Source: Pyrenopolyporus hunteri
Taxonomy: Eukaryota > Ascomycota > Sordariomycetes > Xylariales > Hypoxylaceae
NCBI GenBank assembly: GCA_902806595.1
Contig: CADCXC010000009.1
Location: forward strand, 2,294,001-2,358,000
Direction of reading: 5' to 3'
DNA length: 64,000 bases
Position numbers and translations under genes: made by a program. Under the pieces are notes generated by a model. The model saw only the letters and a list, made by a program, of their open reading frames with translations. It had not been told where the DNA came from and ran no database searches. This document shows positions 11,414 to 23,669 of the stretch, in pieces (within the stretch, counting starts at the first letter, position 1; each line of letters starts with the position of its first letter).

Positions 11414-12877
11414 TCGAATCAAACCTTTCTACGGATTACCCAATGTGTAAGGAAAGAAAAAAACAATCGTTGGGTGCTCATCTCAAGCGATCGCTTGTCC
11501 AAGCACAATCCCACCCGAGTAGTGTGGAAGTGCATATGCAAGGCACAGCTTGACAGACATACATGGGGCGGGTGTCCCACTAACAAGGACCTACGCTACA
11601 TAGTAGACAGGGTCATCGACGGCGATAGGTATTTCGGTCATGATCTGTTAGCCTAATTCAGAAGACGATACGACTCTGAAGAAACGTCCTTAATTCTAGA
11701 TGTTTTATTAAAGACGCTACATTAGCAAAAGATATCACTAACGGCCACATACTTACGCATGTACCGACAGCTGCGGATCAAATCCCCAGAAGGCTGCGTC
11801 TGTGGGTGACTGGCACAGACAATCATGGGAATCGGCCCAGATCAAGATATCTCGTGCAGCCGAAGCCCAATTGCTCGGACAGTGGACACGCAAAGCATCC
11901 GATGATGTCTATCTTCTCGACTTTCGCACATCTTCGATATTCCAAAAGCCAGCATCCCAATGCTCGGGGCGCAAGCTAAGGCAATCAATCTATGTAGAAG
12001 CATTAAGCAAGTTCTTCGGAACGTCCCATCGTCATCGTTTCACACTAGCTCATAAGCCTCTCATCAAATTTCAGATATAGCCCAGCTCCCCTGGTTTCTC
12101 AAGGGTCTTCTCGAATACGACCAATTCTGCTCGCTTCGTTCGCGAAGTGAATTCGAGAATCCCTGAACCCTCCCTCAGGTTCCAGATCCAAGGACCAGCT
12201 TATCAAACTTTGACAGGTACTAGACAAGGTGAGTTTCTCGGTCACTTCCGGCCGCCGCCGCATCGGCGACATTCGTCTCCATCCAAATGAAGTAGTTGGG
12301 GATTTTCAGGTGCATTTTTCGAAATTTTCAAGGCCGTCCAGACAGACCGTTGCTTGTTCGGCGAAGACGTGCTCATCTCGCCCTATTAGCTTTGGCATCA
12401 CATGTTCCCAAACCACTTTCAGCACAAGCGCATTCGAGATAGAGAACCCGGGCAAAAGGTACCCTTTCATCGACAGCCGAATGCAACGGTGACCAATGCG
12501 ACGGAACTGCATCTCCCCGGTCTGGAGAATGGCGCCCTACTCTGCATAGGTATCCAAGCCTTACCCATGGCCCTCTCAGGGGGAAAAGTGGAAGGCAAAG
12601 CACGTGTCTTCGCGCCGCTAGCAAGCTGGCTTAGTCCGGACAGAGCCGGGAAGAGACGGATCTCTTCACATTCTGGGACGCTTGATCTTCTGGTAACTTC
12701 GAAGCCTGTGAGGGCTAACCAGGACGTTACCTACTACGGACGTTCAACAGCCGCCCGGCTCAACTAATGATAGGCTCAATTGAATACACTACTTAAAAGT
12801 TGATAGAATTGATATGTAGAACTTGGTAATTAATTTCTATTTCTATATCCTTAATTAAGTTTCCCCTTTACTCAGAT

Positions 12878-13357
12878 CTAGGAGCGCATACGTGAGATTC
12901 CGTCCCGCCCCTCCATTAGGAATTCTACGAGCCGCCTGAAACCTGGCCTATCATACCCGTAGGCTAATAACAATTTTGAGACACAGTCTCTCCAGGCTGT
13001 ATCGTACACTGTAGATAGGCTCCTAAATAGAAGTGGAAGATCGTGCAAACCCCCCGGCGCCACCAACGGTGTCAGTCCTAATCCTCTGCAAATAGGTAAC
13101 CGCGTAATATATTTCATAGTTTCCTTGTTGACCGAGGCGGAGCATAGCGTCCCCGACGCTTCGGACGCCAAGCGTTCGATTACAGTAGTAGGATCAGAAG
13201 CCCAGCTTGTTTCCAAGATCTTAGGGTGTATTAGCCATTTTCTGTCGAAAGAACCCTCCCATCCGACGTAGGAGACGCGACTAGACTCACATACTAACGT
13301 AGAGACCGGCGCCCCTTGTAACCTCTCGGCGTCGAACGCTGTTCTGTCACTTCTTAA
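12878..13357 (-). pseudogene. Unrecognised 159-codon open frame, possible gene remnant
   Basis: The frame is open from just after a TAG at 13360-13358 to a stop at 12878. It lacks an early ATG; the first in-frame Met is about mid-frame. The translation has protein-like composition, for example YVGWEGSFDRKWLIHPK, then LGLTPLVAPGGLHDLP and LLLAYGYDRPGFRRLVEF. I do not recognise the family. The adjacent DNA (11800-12770) has further medium-length frames on both strands interrupted by stops, which suggests an eroded gene or retro-element fragment rather than an intact gene. Chance frames of similar length do occur elsewhere in this window, so confidence is low. Confidence 0.22.
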
Positions 13358-15900
13358 CTAAGCCCAGTCGCCCGCCCGCCTTACCCGTTGCGTCCTCCTA
13401 GAAGGCTAAAACGGGAAATCGGGCTTAAAATACAAGGGAGCTTCTCGCTAGGGGTTTCTGAAACTTAGCTACGTTCATCATCTACCTAACGTAGAAACGT
13501 CTGTTCCAATCTCCCTTCTCATCACATAGCCGGTAAGGATTCCCCGAAGGCGAAGGATTTTCGAAAAACGTCCCGACAGTCTGGGGGAGGTCCTACGAAG
13601 AAGATGATCCAAACTTGGTCGACGCTTTTGACAGCTCCTTAATCGCTATCAAGCTACATGGAATAACATGCATAGTAAGTAGGTCAATTATATGTGTCTA
13701 TCTTAAGTACATACGTACGGAAGAGTTTCATAGCAAACAACCCCCAGCTCTTCAGCTTACGAGCAGACATTACGCTACCTAGTAAAGGAGCTGGCGGGAA
13801 GAAATAGCCACGACCAACATCCGCGCTTCTGTGGTTTGGCTCCCTTGTCCAATTACACGCGTCCATTCCAAGGTGCTTTCCCATGTGGCGACCGTTGGAA
13901 GAAGAACCTGGAGACGGGAATCATACGCCCACGAAAACCGCGCTCGCGGCTCCGAAAAAAGCCCAGGGTATTAATCAGTGTTCTTCAGGGTAGTTTTCGT
14001 GACCGAGAAGTAAAAAAAAATTGTCAAGAAATAAAAATAAAGATATACAAACCTCATCCGGCTAATCCCTTTTCACACACATACGAGGTCATATACCAGG
14101 CATGTGTATGTACGTGCGAATCACCATTTCGTGCTCCACTTCCCTCCCGTCTTCGAATGCGATCGGCCTAGTCTACTTGATGCAAGGAGAATCACATATC
14201 GGGCCTTGTGCCAATTTCAACGCACCCGCATACGTATGTGATCCCCAAGAGATATAACTGGTAGAGAGAAAAAAAGCGCAAGGAGAAGGCGACGCCAACA
14301 ATGGCAACAATTGACCCATCATATCCGGTGTTATATGCCGTCTTTAACATGCGACGTGAGCACGCACATCCTAGATGCGCGATTACTATGCTCTCTTGGT
14401 TAGATAAACTCTAGATACCTATCTTCGATGTAACGCACTTTTTTTTTAATAAGGGGGGCCTACGTTACCCTCAGGTGCCTATCACCTACGTACCCAACGA
14501 ATGCATATCGTATGGCTACACACGCAAACAAATTCCCCGGATTTTCATGTTCCATCGATTCTCTACAAAAGGTCTCAGACCTCTTGATCACCACCACGAA
14601 CCCCTTACCCTCGCAGAGTGACGCGAATCAGTCGAGCCAGTTAGGATTTCCAACGGTAGATAGCCCCCTATTATCCTCGTACGCAATTCGTGTTGTCATC
14701 CGAGCATCTAGAAACTACCTAATTACCAGGTTCAATATATCGTAGGTCAGCTCGGAGTCTAACCACGGCGGTTCCCGTCGTTGGTTATACTACATATACC
14801 TAGGTAGGTAGGTAGGTAGTTATGCAGTACTATGTGGTACATCATCCGTACTCGAACGAACCACGAAGCGTGCGCATAATTACAACGCTAGTTAGTTTCC
14901 AGTCTACACACACACATACACACACGCACGCCCATCGTGCTTACGGTTCGAGAGCACGGTCCAGCAATATTTTCTTTCTGATATGCGGAGATGATTGAGC
15001 CTCAACGTTCCCTTGCGTGGAGCTTAGCTACCTACCTGCCTACTGCATCTCTAGCTCGGGAATCGTACCGGTTCCCTCGCGGCGGGGTCGGCGAGAACCA
15101 ACATGCGAGATAATACGGACCGCTTTTCGCGCGCATCGCCATTGGATACGCAATGTTGGGAGGCGTCTTCCCCCTCTCTGGATCCCTCGTAAGGTGGAGC
15201 TTCGCTTTCTCTTTCTCTTTGCTTTTTTTTTGGCTCGTTCCTCTCTCGCGCGACTCTCCCCCCTATCCAAGACATCCTAGGACATCCCAAGACAGCTCGG
15301 TCTGTTGGTCGGCTCATGTAGCCCTATCATCCGATGCGCCACGAGGTGAGAGGGATCGCAGCCCTGGGTCGTCCGTTAATCCAGAGTAATGTACATTACG
15401 GAAGGTAGGTACACACACGTCTACCAGGTAAAACGACGGACTTCGGCCAAATTATCGCGATGTTTGCTTCAGAACATAAACCGGGCTCCCATCGTGGATC
15501 CCATTTTAAGATGAGCGAGTTAATTCAACAGATCATGTCTACTTCAGTTGAACTTATATTATGTATAAAGTCGACATAACCCACCTTCATCACGTAGGAC
15601 TTCCGTGACTCCCTACCTCCAGAGGAGGCGTATGCAAACATAGGTACTTAAGACTACCCACATCCAACAATATCAATAAAGCCTCATTAAGCCTCCTGCA
15701 CGCCAAGCCCTTTATATAAATTCAAAGCCGTATCAACATCTCGATCCACTGCCTACATACCTATCTTACATATGTATGTATGAATACGACAGCAAGCCCG
15801 GACTAGAGCCCAGATAAACGGCGCGGATAGCCCTCTCGGCGGCCCCATATGCCGGTAGCCCGGGAGTCTGTATGTAATATCGGCTACCACGGTTCCGCAG

Positions 15901-15920
15901 ATGAGATGAGATGAGATGAG
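15901..15920. repeat. (ATGAG)4 microsatellite
   Basis: Four perfect ATGAG units in intergenic DNA. It marks part of a tract (14795-16090) that also carries (TAGG)n at about 14797-14818 and CA-rich sequence at about 14907-14930. Confidence 0.9.
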
Positions 15921-16820
15921 GCCGCAACCGAAAGCCTCGTGGCGCTGGAAGTAGTGGCTACGGAACATGTGATCTTGTGATAATCGCAAATTTCTATCTA
16001 TTTATCTACCCCTTTTGACTTATGTAGCAGGTTAGGAGTTCATAGGTTCCTACGTATGTGCCTACCTACCTAGGTATCTACCTGCGTATTAGAGTAGGTA
16101 TGTGGTAGTTTCTAACTCGGCAGCGAAAGTTAACTATCTTGTGCGCTGATTATCTTGCTTCGGGGAATTACCCCCAGTCAGCTCATCGAGGCCTCCCTTC
16201 CAATCACAAACACGAGATAAATTACCTTAAGCCACTTCGGGGAGATAATTGCCCATCTATATGAAGAGAATCTTGGTAATTCCTACTTTACCTAGGTCCC
16301 CATATAAACCTGTATAAACCTATATAATCAAGCAGAAAGTAATCTGGCAAACAGCCACAATCTCAACGCTAGGTAAGTCGCGTTCTCTTGCGTGCAAGAG
16401 ATCGCCTCGGGGGACTCATCTCGCGAGAATACAGTTGTCAACCTCGAGTGGCTACTAGCTGCAGCCACTACTTAACTGGGTAGGGAGCGTTTACTAGCTA
16501 CGCCCTGGGATAGATGCCTAGCCTCGACGGCCAGCCACCCGAAGCCCCTAGAGAACCTAAGGCTTGGTGGGATAATAAAAGAGAGATTAATATGAATGTA
16601 TAGATGTTTTTGGGATATTAGTTAGGTATTATACTGCTAGATAGAGTGCATTGCTCGCCGAAGAGATATGACTTACAACGTTGTTAGACTATGTGGCTCC
16701 TACGCGTCAAGTGTCTATCTACCTACTTTATATGCAAGAGTCGACAAAAAGTCCTTAAGTGTCATATAATTGACATATGCTACGAGAATGGATCGCTCCC
16801 AAGGATGGTTCTACGTCCCA

Positions 16821-16935
16821 CGGCCATATATACCATCTTATGGGTACGATGGACAGGCCATTATATTCTGATAACCTCTTGCAGAAAAAGCTACCTACCT
16901 ACATAGATAGATGGGTACGAAAGTCGTTCGTGTCG
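16821..16935 (+). repeat. Dispersed diverged repeat, copy 1
   Basis: The core GGCCATATATACCATCTTA is followed by ..TTCTGATAACCTCTTGCAGAA and ..ATGGGTACGAAAGTCG. It aligns by eye to copies at 37190-37288 (-), 43418-43520 (+) and, in its second half, 21151-21240 (+). The differences are largely C/T and G/A transitions, as left by repeat-induced point mutation. No coding capacity; probably part of a degraded transposon or LTR. Confidence 0.45.
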
Positions 16936-17149
16936 CGAAGTATGAGGCACCGGTAAGAGGAACGACATTGTAACGCGGTGATAAATCAGAGACTAAGTCT
17001 ACTCAAGATCGACTTACGAAGTAGTCCCTAGACCCCGTAAGAGAACTATGGTTAGCGTTCAATCTAATAGGTAGAGATGTCGATGTCGACGTGACGACCG
17101 CTGGATGCTGTGGAGAAAGTTGGCTATTCGAGAAGCTCGCGACGCTTGA

Positions 17150-17875
17150 TCCTCTCTAACTTAAACTCAACACGGCTCCAGATCTCCAGACCTCATCCGT
17201 ATTTAGTTCCTGTCATGTTAGGAACATATGAGACATGTGTCCCTTTGTCCTCATTCAGTATGTAGACTCAGGCCTTCGGCCTAATTAATTAGATAGCTCG
17301 TGAGATGGCTACGTTGTTGCACGAAATATATGGCTGGCCTTATAACAGTTCCTATTTCATGTAGTTGATAGTACAATTTAGAGATATCGTTGCGTATTGG
17401 CTCGGGTATAATCGTTCAATTGTCCCTATCCCTAACTATGTCGTGCTTCCTCTAATTGGTACTTTATAGGGGTGATACTTATCTGCACGACTTGTCTAGA
17501 GCCCTACAAGAACATACGGGGGCATCTCTCATTACGGTTTCGTTGTTAGTTTGAGTCTAAATATTCATATCACCCTGCTATAGTCATCTCTTTAAGGGGA
17601 ATTGGACTGCCAAGGTTAACCTCATGCCGAGAGGTCGTCAATATACCAAGTCAAAACATCTTCCATTCCAATATACCCGTTTCAGGATCTCTATTCTTAA
17701 CGGGCTCGCCTATGCCTCTACTAGAGGGGTGAAGATCTTGATGGATTCCCGAGGCTATGGCCATATGAGGCATGTTCCTTCGCCTTCATTCATTATGTAT
17801 ACCTGGGCTGTCAGCCCGGTCACTTGGATAACTCTTACTACGACGTTGCAGTTTCCCTTGCCGTATGGTTGATCT
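17150..17875. repeat. Two diverged copies of a block of about 200 bp
   Basis: Copy A (core 17224-17275) and copy B (core 17762-17815) align over CATATGAGRCATG, TCATTCAKTATGTA and GGCYKTCRGCC. They continue with GATARCTC..ACG..GTTGCA. Most substitutions are transitions. The spacing is about 540 bp. Stops occur in all frames, so this is best read as RIP-mutated transposon remnant. Confidence 0.45.
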
Positions 17876-19779
17876 TGCAGTAGTTTCTCCTGGGGAAGTA
17901 TTCCTCGGTCCTGCCGAGCATCTCAGGATATGGTAAGCTGAACTAGAACAATGTCACCTCGTTCATATCCGCAGCCTACTGCCAATGATTGTTGAATGAA
18001 ACAGGGAATTTACTGTGTCTCTTGGCAAGATTGGAAAGCTACATTTACCAATCAACCAAAATACAATTCTAGTTACGGTAGCTACGTCGGTTGTCGTGGC
18101 GATATGTAAATTGTTAGGACGACCTAGTCTCAGTGAGCTTAACAACATACTCTTATGGTAGTTTCCTTCGATCACAGCCATATAGCACAGACATAGACTC
18201 TTCAACCCCTTTAAGTTAGTTAGACTTGCCTATCTAGGTAGATATGTGTACACGGGCTACGCAGGTAACAGTCCTACCATTATACGAGACCCTCATTCAA
18301 GCCTACCTAGATACAAGTAACCTAGACTAAAAGGATAGCGTCGAGAGCGAATAAGGGTTTTGGTTTCTATAGAGTATATTGATGTAAAAGAGTGTAGGGT
18401 ATATCGTGTTGTTGAGACTATAGCTCTGCTAATGTGTTGGATGTTTGGAATGCATATTCTATCAGGTCGGCACTACAGAGACAAAGAAGCAAATAGAGCC
18501 AAGGTTCCTCGAGCTGAGCATCCTAAGATACGCGGTACAGTCGTTCACCACCTCGTCGTTTACCTAACTCCGCGGAGTGAGGTATAGACAATCATAACAA
18601 GCACAAAGGAGGAACCGGTAAAGGAAACCAAGCTGCCGGATCCCACTCCTGCTATTCAATCACCGGCCTAGAACATAAAGGCTACTTATAATAGCTATCA
18701 GAACGTATAGAACAGACAACCGGGATGGCAGGTTCGATGGGGGGAGTGGGCCGCCCGGGGCCTTCCTCATCCGGCGGAAGTGTCCGACCTCCTTTATATT
18801 CGTATTCTCCGGGCCTCGGTTACGGGTAACCGTGACAAATAGAGCTTCCCTGGGTGCAAAGCAAAACGAGGTGTTGGCATGGTAAAAGGTGAGATGGGCC
18901 GTCACGGGACGATGTGCGGGTATAAGTTTCCCCACATGAAGGAGTTCGAGTTGTTGCATTGTACTATTCGCCTAAGTTATGGACTCGTAGTCCATATGAA
19001 ATAAAGGGGACTGAGTTATCCAGTAGAGGTATCTAGGTAGCTACGCATCTCACATAGTATACAATTGAAACTACTAGGTCAACTAGAATGGTTTAGAGCA
19101 TAACTCACGTGGTGTCGTAGAATCATGACGTCTCTATGATAGATGTCAAGTCACGGAAGTGCTAATCGGGTTTTATCGGGAGAGAGTAACCCGAGGCTTA
19201 GAACGTACGTATAGGACTAGCATACCGTGTATGGAACCCCATATGTACGTTGGGGAACGGGAAGACTTGTTGTTATCGCAACACTGCACTGTCCCGCTGT
19301 GACACGACTCTGGTCCCGCTACGCTGCAGGCCGGCTGTCTACGAAAAGGTATATAAAAACGAGCAATTATGAGCGTATCGGGAAATCCAACGGGTTGTAC
19401 GAAAAAGTATAGGTGCCATTTACGGAATATACCCCCCTGCGACGCTTCCGGCTATGCCAAAAGAGACGACGTGTGGTTCTAACTGCGAGGTTGGCTCCCT
19501 CCACGGAACTGCTGCGGTGTAGGAGGCACATGAAATTCGAGGATGGACGTGCTTCTATAAGTCAGAGATATGTCGGCATATGCTTCATGAACTTTTCGGC
19601 ATTCGAAGGACCAATCGCTACCCTGCCTTCTTCAGTTCCCGGATCACATCGCCGTCAACGAGAAAGGGTCGTGGTAACCTATTATCCTTTGTTCATTAGT
19701 GCATCTCCCTAGATCATATGTACATGCCTGGGCAATAGCTACCATATCCCTCTCACGCTACGTCGAAACCAACTAAGAA

Positions 19780-20589
19780 ATGGCACCCTCTATTCCCGAA
19801 GCGCTTCGGAATGTCAAGGCGTTGACCTTCGACGTTCTTGGCACGGTAGTCGACTTTCGCTCGACCATCCACCAAGAGTTCAAGAAGCGAGCCCAGGAGA
19901 AGGCGGCATCTCCGGGATTTGGCTCGTTGCCGGAATCGTCGCGGGCTCGCTTAATGGCCATGACCGACAGCGATTGGGCCACGTTTACGCAGGAATGGAG
20001 GACGAGCTACTACGTCTTTACGCGGGCGTTTGTGCCCGGCGAGTCGGAGTGGAAGGACATCGACGCTCATTTCTACGACGCTCTTCACGTATTACTACGC
20101 AAGTGGGAACTCGACGGCATCTTCACAGACGACGAAGTGCGGTCGATAAGCCTGATCTGGCACAACCTCAAGCCGTGGGCCGACTCGGCGGAAGGCATCC
20201 GTAAGCTGGGGGCCCGGTATGTCACCTCGATGCTGTCGAACGGGAACCAAAGCCTCTTGAGGGATCTCGACAAGCACGGCGGCCTAGGATTCCGGAGAAT
20301 AATATCCACGGCCGACTTTGGCGCGTACAAGCCGCACCCAAGCACGTATCTGGGTGCTGTGGACGCGCTTGGGTTTCGGCCCGAGGAGGTGGCCATGGTC
20401 GCGGCTCACCTGGCGGACCTTGCGGGCGCACGGGCGAACGGTCTCAGGACAATTTACGTAGAGCGACCCGAGGAGGAGGCGTGGGGTTCCGAGGAGGACC
20501 GCTACAAGGAAGCTCGCGAGTGGGTTGACCTGTGGGTTTCCGAGGGCGAGGGCGGGCTTCTCGAGTTAGCCAGGAGACTCGGCGAATGA
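19780..20589 (+). CDS. HAD-superfamily, type II haloacid dehalogenase-like hydrolase
   Basis: A single-exon gene of 269 residues, typical of fungal 2-haloacid dehalogenase-like proteins. Family enzymes hydrolyse short 2-halo acids through an Asp-ester intermediate; the substrate of the fungal members is generally unknown. HAD motif I is FDVLGTVVD with the nucleophile Asp18. The helical cap lies between about 25 and 140. Motif II is SNGN (153-156), motif III is Lys184 in GAYKPHPSTY, and motif IV is the AAHLADLAGAR segment (208-218), the usual position of the acidic residues. Motif I carries Leu20 where relatives usually have Phe (DVFGT). The start is the first ATG, just after AAGAA. It stands alone: 11 kb of gene-poor DNA to the left and 5 kb to the right. 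No transporter or cluster partner is nearby, so the physiological role is open. Confidence 0.88.
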   Translation: MAPSIPEALRNVKALTFDVLGTVVDFRSTIHQEFKKRAQEKAASPGFGSLPESSRARLMAMTDSDWATFTQEWRTSYYVFTRAFVPGESEWKDIDAHFYDALHVLLRKWELDGIFTDDEVRSISLIWHNLKPWADSAEGIRKLGARYVTSMLSNGNQSLLRDLDKHGGLGFRRIISTADFGAYKPHPSTYLGAVDALGFRPEEVAMVAAHLADLAGARANGLRTIYVERPEEEAWGSEEDRYKEAREWVDLWVSEGEGGLLELARRLGE

Positions 20590-21066
20590 AGGGTGTCCGC
20601 GGATATCCCTAATCTAAGATGAAACCAAGGATCCAACATCCTCTTTATTCTTCGTGTCGGACTAACAAAAAAGTAGCTAGAATGATAGATCATGTATCAT
20701 ACCGAGCTCTGAGCAAGGACCAACAAATCTTAATAACCTCATTTGACGACTCCCGCAATTCAGAGCCCGAGCACCTGGATATCCAGTCACCGAGTTACCG
20801 ATTTAGGTCGCAGCGCGGGAGGCGGAAGATTCGACAGGAGAAGCCAATGCTGTAACGCTTAGACCTTTCTTGATCTCCGGGAAACAAAATACGCAGTAGG
20901 GCCCGACAACCACGTGCAGATATTGCATCTTTTCTATGGAATGTGAAATACGACAGCGATATAAGGGTGCCTTGGATACGTGCGATGACGTCTACATTGT
21001 TTTTCGCTTAATCACAATGAGGCATGGCGTACTAGACGGGTTGCAAACAACGCTCCTCGTCTGGGT

Positions 21067-21093
21067 TAGGTAGGTAGGTAGGTAGGTAGGTAG
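21067..21093. repeat. (TAGG)n tetranucleotide repeat
   Basis: 27 bp of perfect TAGG. It is the longest of many TAGG/CCTA tracts in the window; others are at about 14797, 25465-25493 and 51018-51038. Confidence 0.95.
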
Positions 21094-21150
21094 TTGTGCA
21101 CTTCCACGCAACGCCTAGTACGTTGGCGTTGGCTTAGGTTGAGTGTATGA

Positions 21151-21240
21151 AGTATGATGGAAGTTAGAAGTGATAGCCACTCCAGAGCGAAACCATGGGG
21201 TTGATACCTAGGTAGGTGGTAGGTACGAAAGTCGCCTTCA
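21151..21240 (+). repeat. Dispersed diverged repeat, copy 4 (partial)
   Basis: It shares GTRYGATGG, TGATARCC.CT..CAGA and the exact 13-mer GGTACGAAAGTCG with copy 1 (16821-16935), in the same order and at similar spacing. The first part of the family core is not recognisable here. Confidence 0.3.
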
Positions 21241-23635
21241 CGTTTGTCCTTTTAAAATTAAGCCGACGTGGACTTCGTTCTGTCTGGATAGACTTAATTA
21301 CCTCCTGACCTAATATCGCGGGCGGGTAGTCGCAATAATGACTGACACTCGAGGACTCGAGGATAGGGGGTAAAGGAATGCTCGTACAACGGTAGGGCAT
21401 GGTTTCTTGGTTATTCGAGCGGGTTGCGTGATCTTCGACACCCTCGTCATCCTATTTAACGTCCGCGGCTCCACCGAGATAGAGTTGACGGCGCCATGAA
21501 CTCGGTACCTGCTCCATGTAGGCAATTTGATTGCGAGCTCATTTCACTTCTCTGGGTCACCCATTTGTAGGTAGACGTCTTATAACGCCAGGTGTTCTAA
21601 ACCCCGAGTGACCCAAATATGGACGTTTGTCCTAGAGTAGGGATCGGATGCGGAAAAGTTTGCTGCCTGCATCTCGTCACGCCCGCGTACATGTTTAAGG
21701 TAAGTTTAGTAGGAAGTAGATACGGCCATGGGTAGACCAGTTCCATGGCAACGCCGCGCAAGCTATCAATGGAAGCTTCTCCTATACGGCTTTGCCGTTC
21801 GCGACGAGCCAACTCGTGCATATGCGGCCATCGCAGCTTAAGCGCCGCTAAGTTTGTACGCATAACACCTGGATGCGGCGCACCCCTCAACGCCGATTGT
21901 GAGGGGTCTGCCAAGGCGATAAAATGAGTGCTTGCGCCCGTGAAACGTAATTAAGACGGTGATTGGGGGAAGGGAAAGCTCGAGATCTGCGGGCGTGACG
22001 GTTACGATCGAACACCTCTATGTAAACTGTCTACGCCGCACGCGCACGCTGCGTACATCTCTGGTAGACCTCACCTCCTAGGTCTCCGAGACCAGCCAAT
22101 GGCAGAGACAACGAGTAACGACTGCGGGTGATCAAAAGGGTAAGAAGTCCTAGCCGAAGTGCGTACCAATCGTAGCCGTAGGTTATGCGGCCACGCCTAT
22201 TCGTTGTTTCCGTTCATGACCTGTAGGTATGGTAACATTGCTGCGGAACGAAAGAAGGTTTGACGGAAGGATTCACCGTTGGCCTATGTGAATGCGACGG
22301 TTAAGAGGGCATGACATTCAGGTGGTACTAGTTAAAAGCCCAGGGCTAGTCTCAGGTCTAGTTTTGACTGTTATACGTGGTGGTTTGAAGCCGCTTGGTG
22401 ATTCACCTACGGCGTCGCTTACCTTGGATGCGACTGGAGCCGTGTAGGAGGTTAAGGACGTTATTCTTGCTTGTTGTCTTATCCGTTAAAAAGAGCGAGC
22501 TCGGCGAATAGCCGTCCAAGCTAGGCCACCCTTTCGAAAGCTCTTCTGTCATACGGGAGGTCTAACGTAAGGCGCCTAGCTAGGCAAGCCGGTAACAAAT
22601 GGTTCATCAAATACTTCTTTTTTCTGCGATCCGTATCGGACGGTAATCTGCCAATTTGGGGAAAATGGATCCTTATGGATGGGTAAGTAGCTTACAGGGA
22701 GAGACTTACAGGGAGAAAGACGCCGAAATAGTTGCGGTCATAGCACAGTAGGTAACAGCAACGAATGCAAGGTGGTATGTATGGGTTTTCCCACCCCTCA
22801 GCGCAGCGAAAACCGGATGCTGTAGCTCCCCCGGCTCCAAGCTCGGAATTGGTTGCTCGCATGCGCATTGGTGGTTGAGGCTCAGATTGCTCTGGAGCCA
22901 CCGGACCTCCAGGTTCCCTCAGGTCTCAAAGAAAAGGTCCCGAGCAGCTAAACGCTCATTGTTCTTAGACTGGACCTCGTTAACAAGACGAGAGACGATC
23001 CATACTCCATGTCCTCGGTACGAAACTGACGGTGTTTTACAGCAGAGGATTCGATGGAGGATAAGGCACACGGCAAAGGGAGATGGGATGCAAAATAAGG
23101 AAGAGAAAAAGGATGCTAATAATTGAAGGCATTATTACGGCACCGATGGTATATAGAGACCGATGGCATATAGAGAGGTGCGACTTGGCAAAGCTTGATT
23201 TTCATCAGCTTGGCTATCGGATGGGAGTCATGCTTATGAAGGTAGGTAGGTATATCTCGTATACTGTGCTTGTGGCTTGTATATCTGGTAGCTGTTTGTT
23301 GACTGAAAATTGATGAAGATGGAGAGGACTGAAGCTTGGGGATATTGTATTTTGTATTTTGGGATTGTGTCATTGGTGGTACAATATCGAAAGGACACGG
23401 AGATACATACCTACATACGTGTAAGGCAACACACATCTGTAAAGTACATGGATGCAACATGTACCTAGGTAGGTACCTAGGCGGTAGTCCAGTTGTACAA
23501 GACATACATGTAGCAGTCGAGGTTGCGATGTTGTACACACTTAGAGCCGGCGTACTTTTCCAGTACGTGACTGTATGCCCTCTTAGTCCTTCCTACCTTA
23601 CATGTGCGTGCATTCTTCACTAAGCATAATCGGTA

Positions 23636-23669
23636 TGTACCACCTATCTTAGCGGTGATAGGTGGTATG
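23636..23669. other. Hairpin: 11-bp perfect stem, 8-nt loop
   Basis: TACCACCTATC (23638-23648) pairs perfectly with GATAGGTGGTA (23657-23667) across an 8-nt loop, with two more wobble pairs at the base. It is intergenic and its role is unknown. It may be a chance by-product of the abundant CCTA-type sequence. Confidence 0.6.

Larger units (their letters stand above)
8526..19779. other. 11.3-kb gene-poor region with repeat remnants
   Basis: I find no gene that can be named here. Bases 8526-8760 are the upstream region of the Num1-like gene. 8760-14800 has moderate GC and only short open frames. Three are worth noting: 10636-10895 (+), about 85 codons beginning at an ATG and unrecognised; 11207-11413 (-); and 12878-13357 (-). 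The last two are listed separately. 14800-16100 is rich in TAGG/CCTA and ACAC simple sequence. 16300-19400 is AT-rich, with frequent stops in all frames and diverged internal duplications, as expected of old transposon sequence mutated by RIP. No transposase or reverse transcriptase motif survives. Confidence 0.5.

Noticed and set aside
21067..21093. (TAGG)n as an interstitial telomere tract
   Set aside because: The unit is four bases and lacks the TTAGGG register typical of filamentous fungi.
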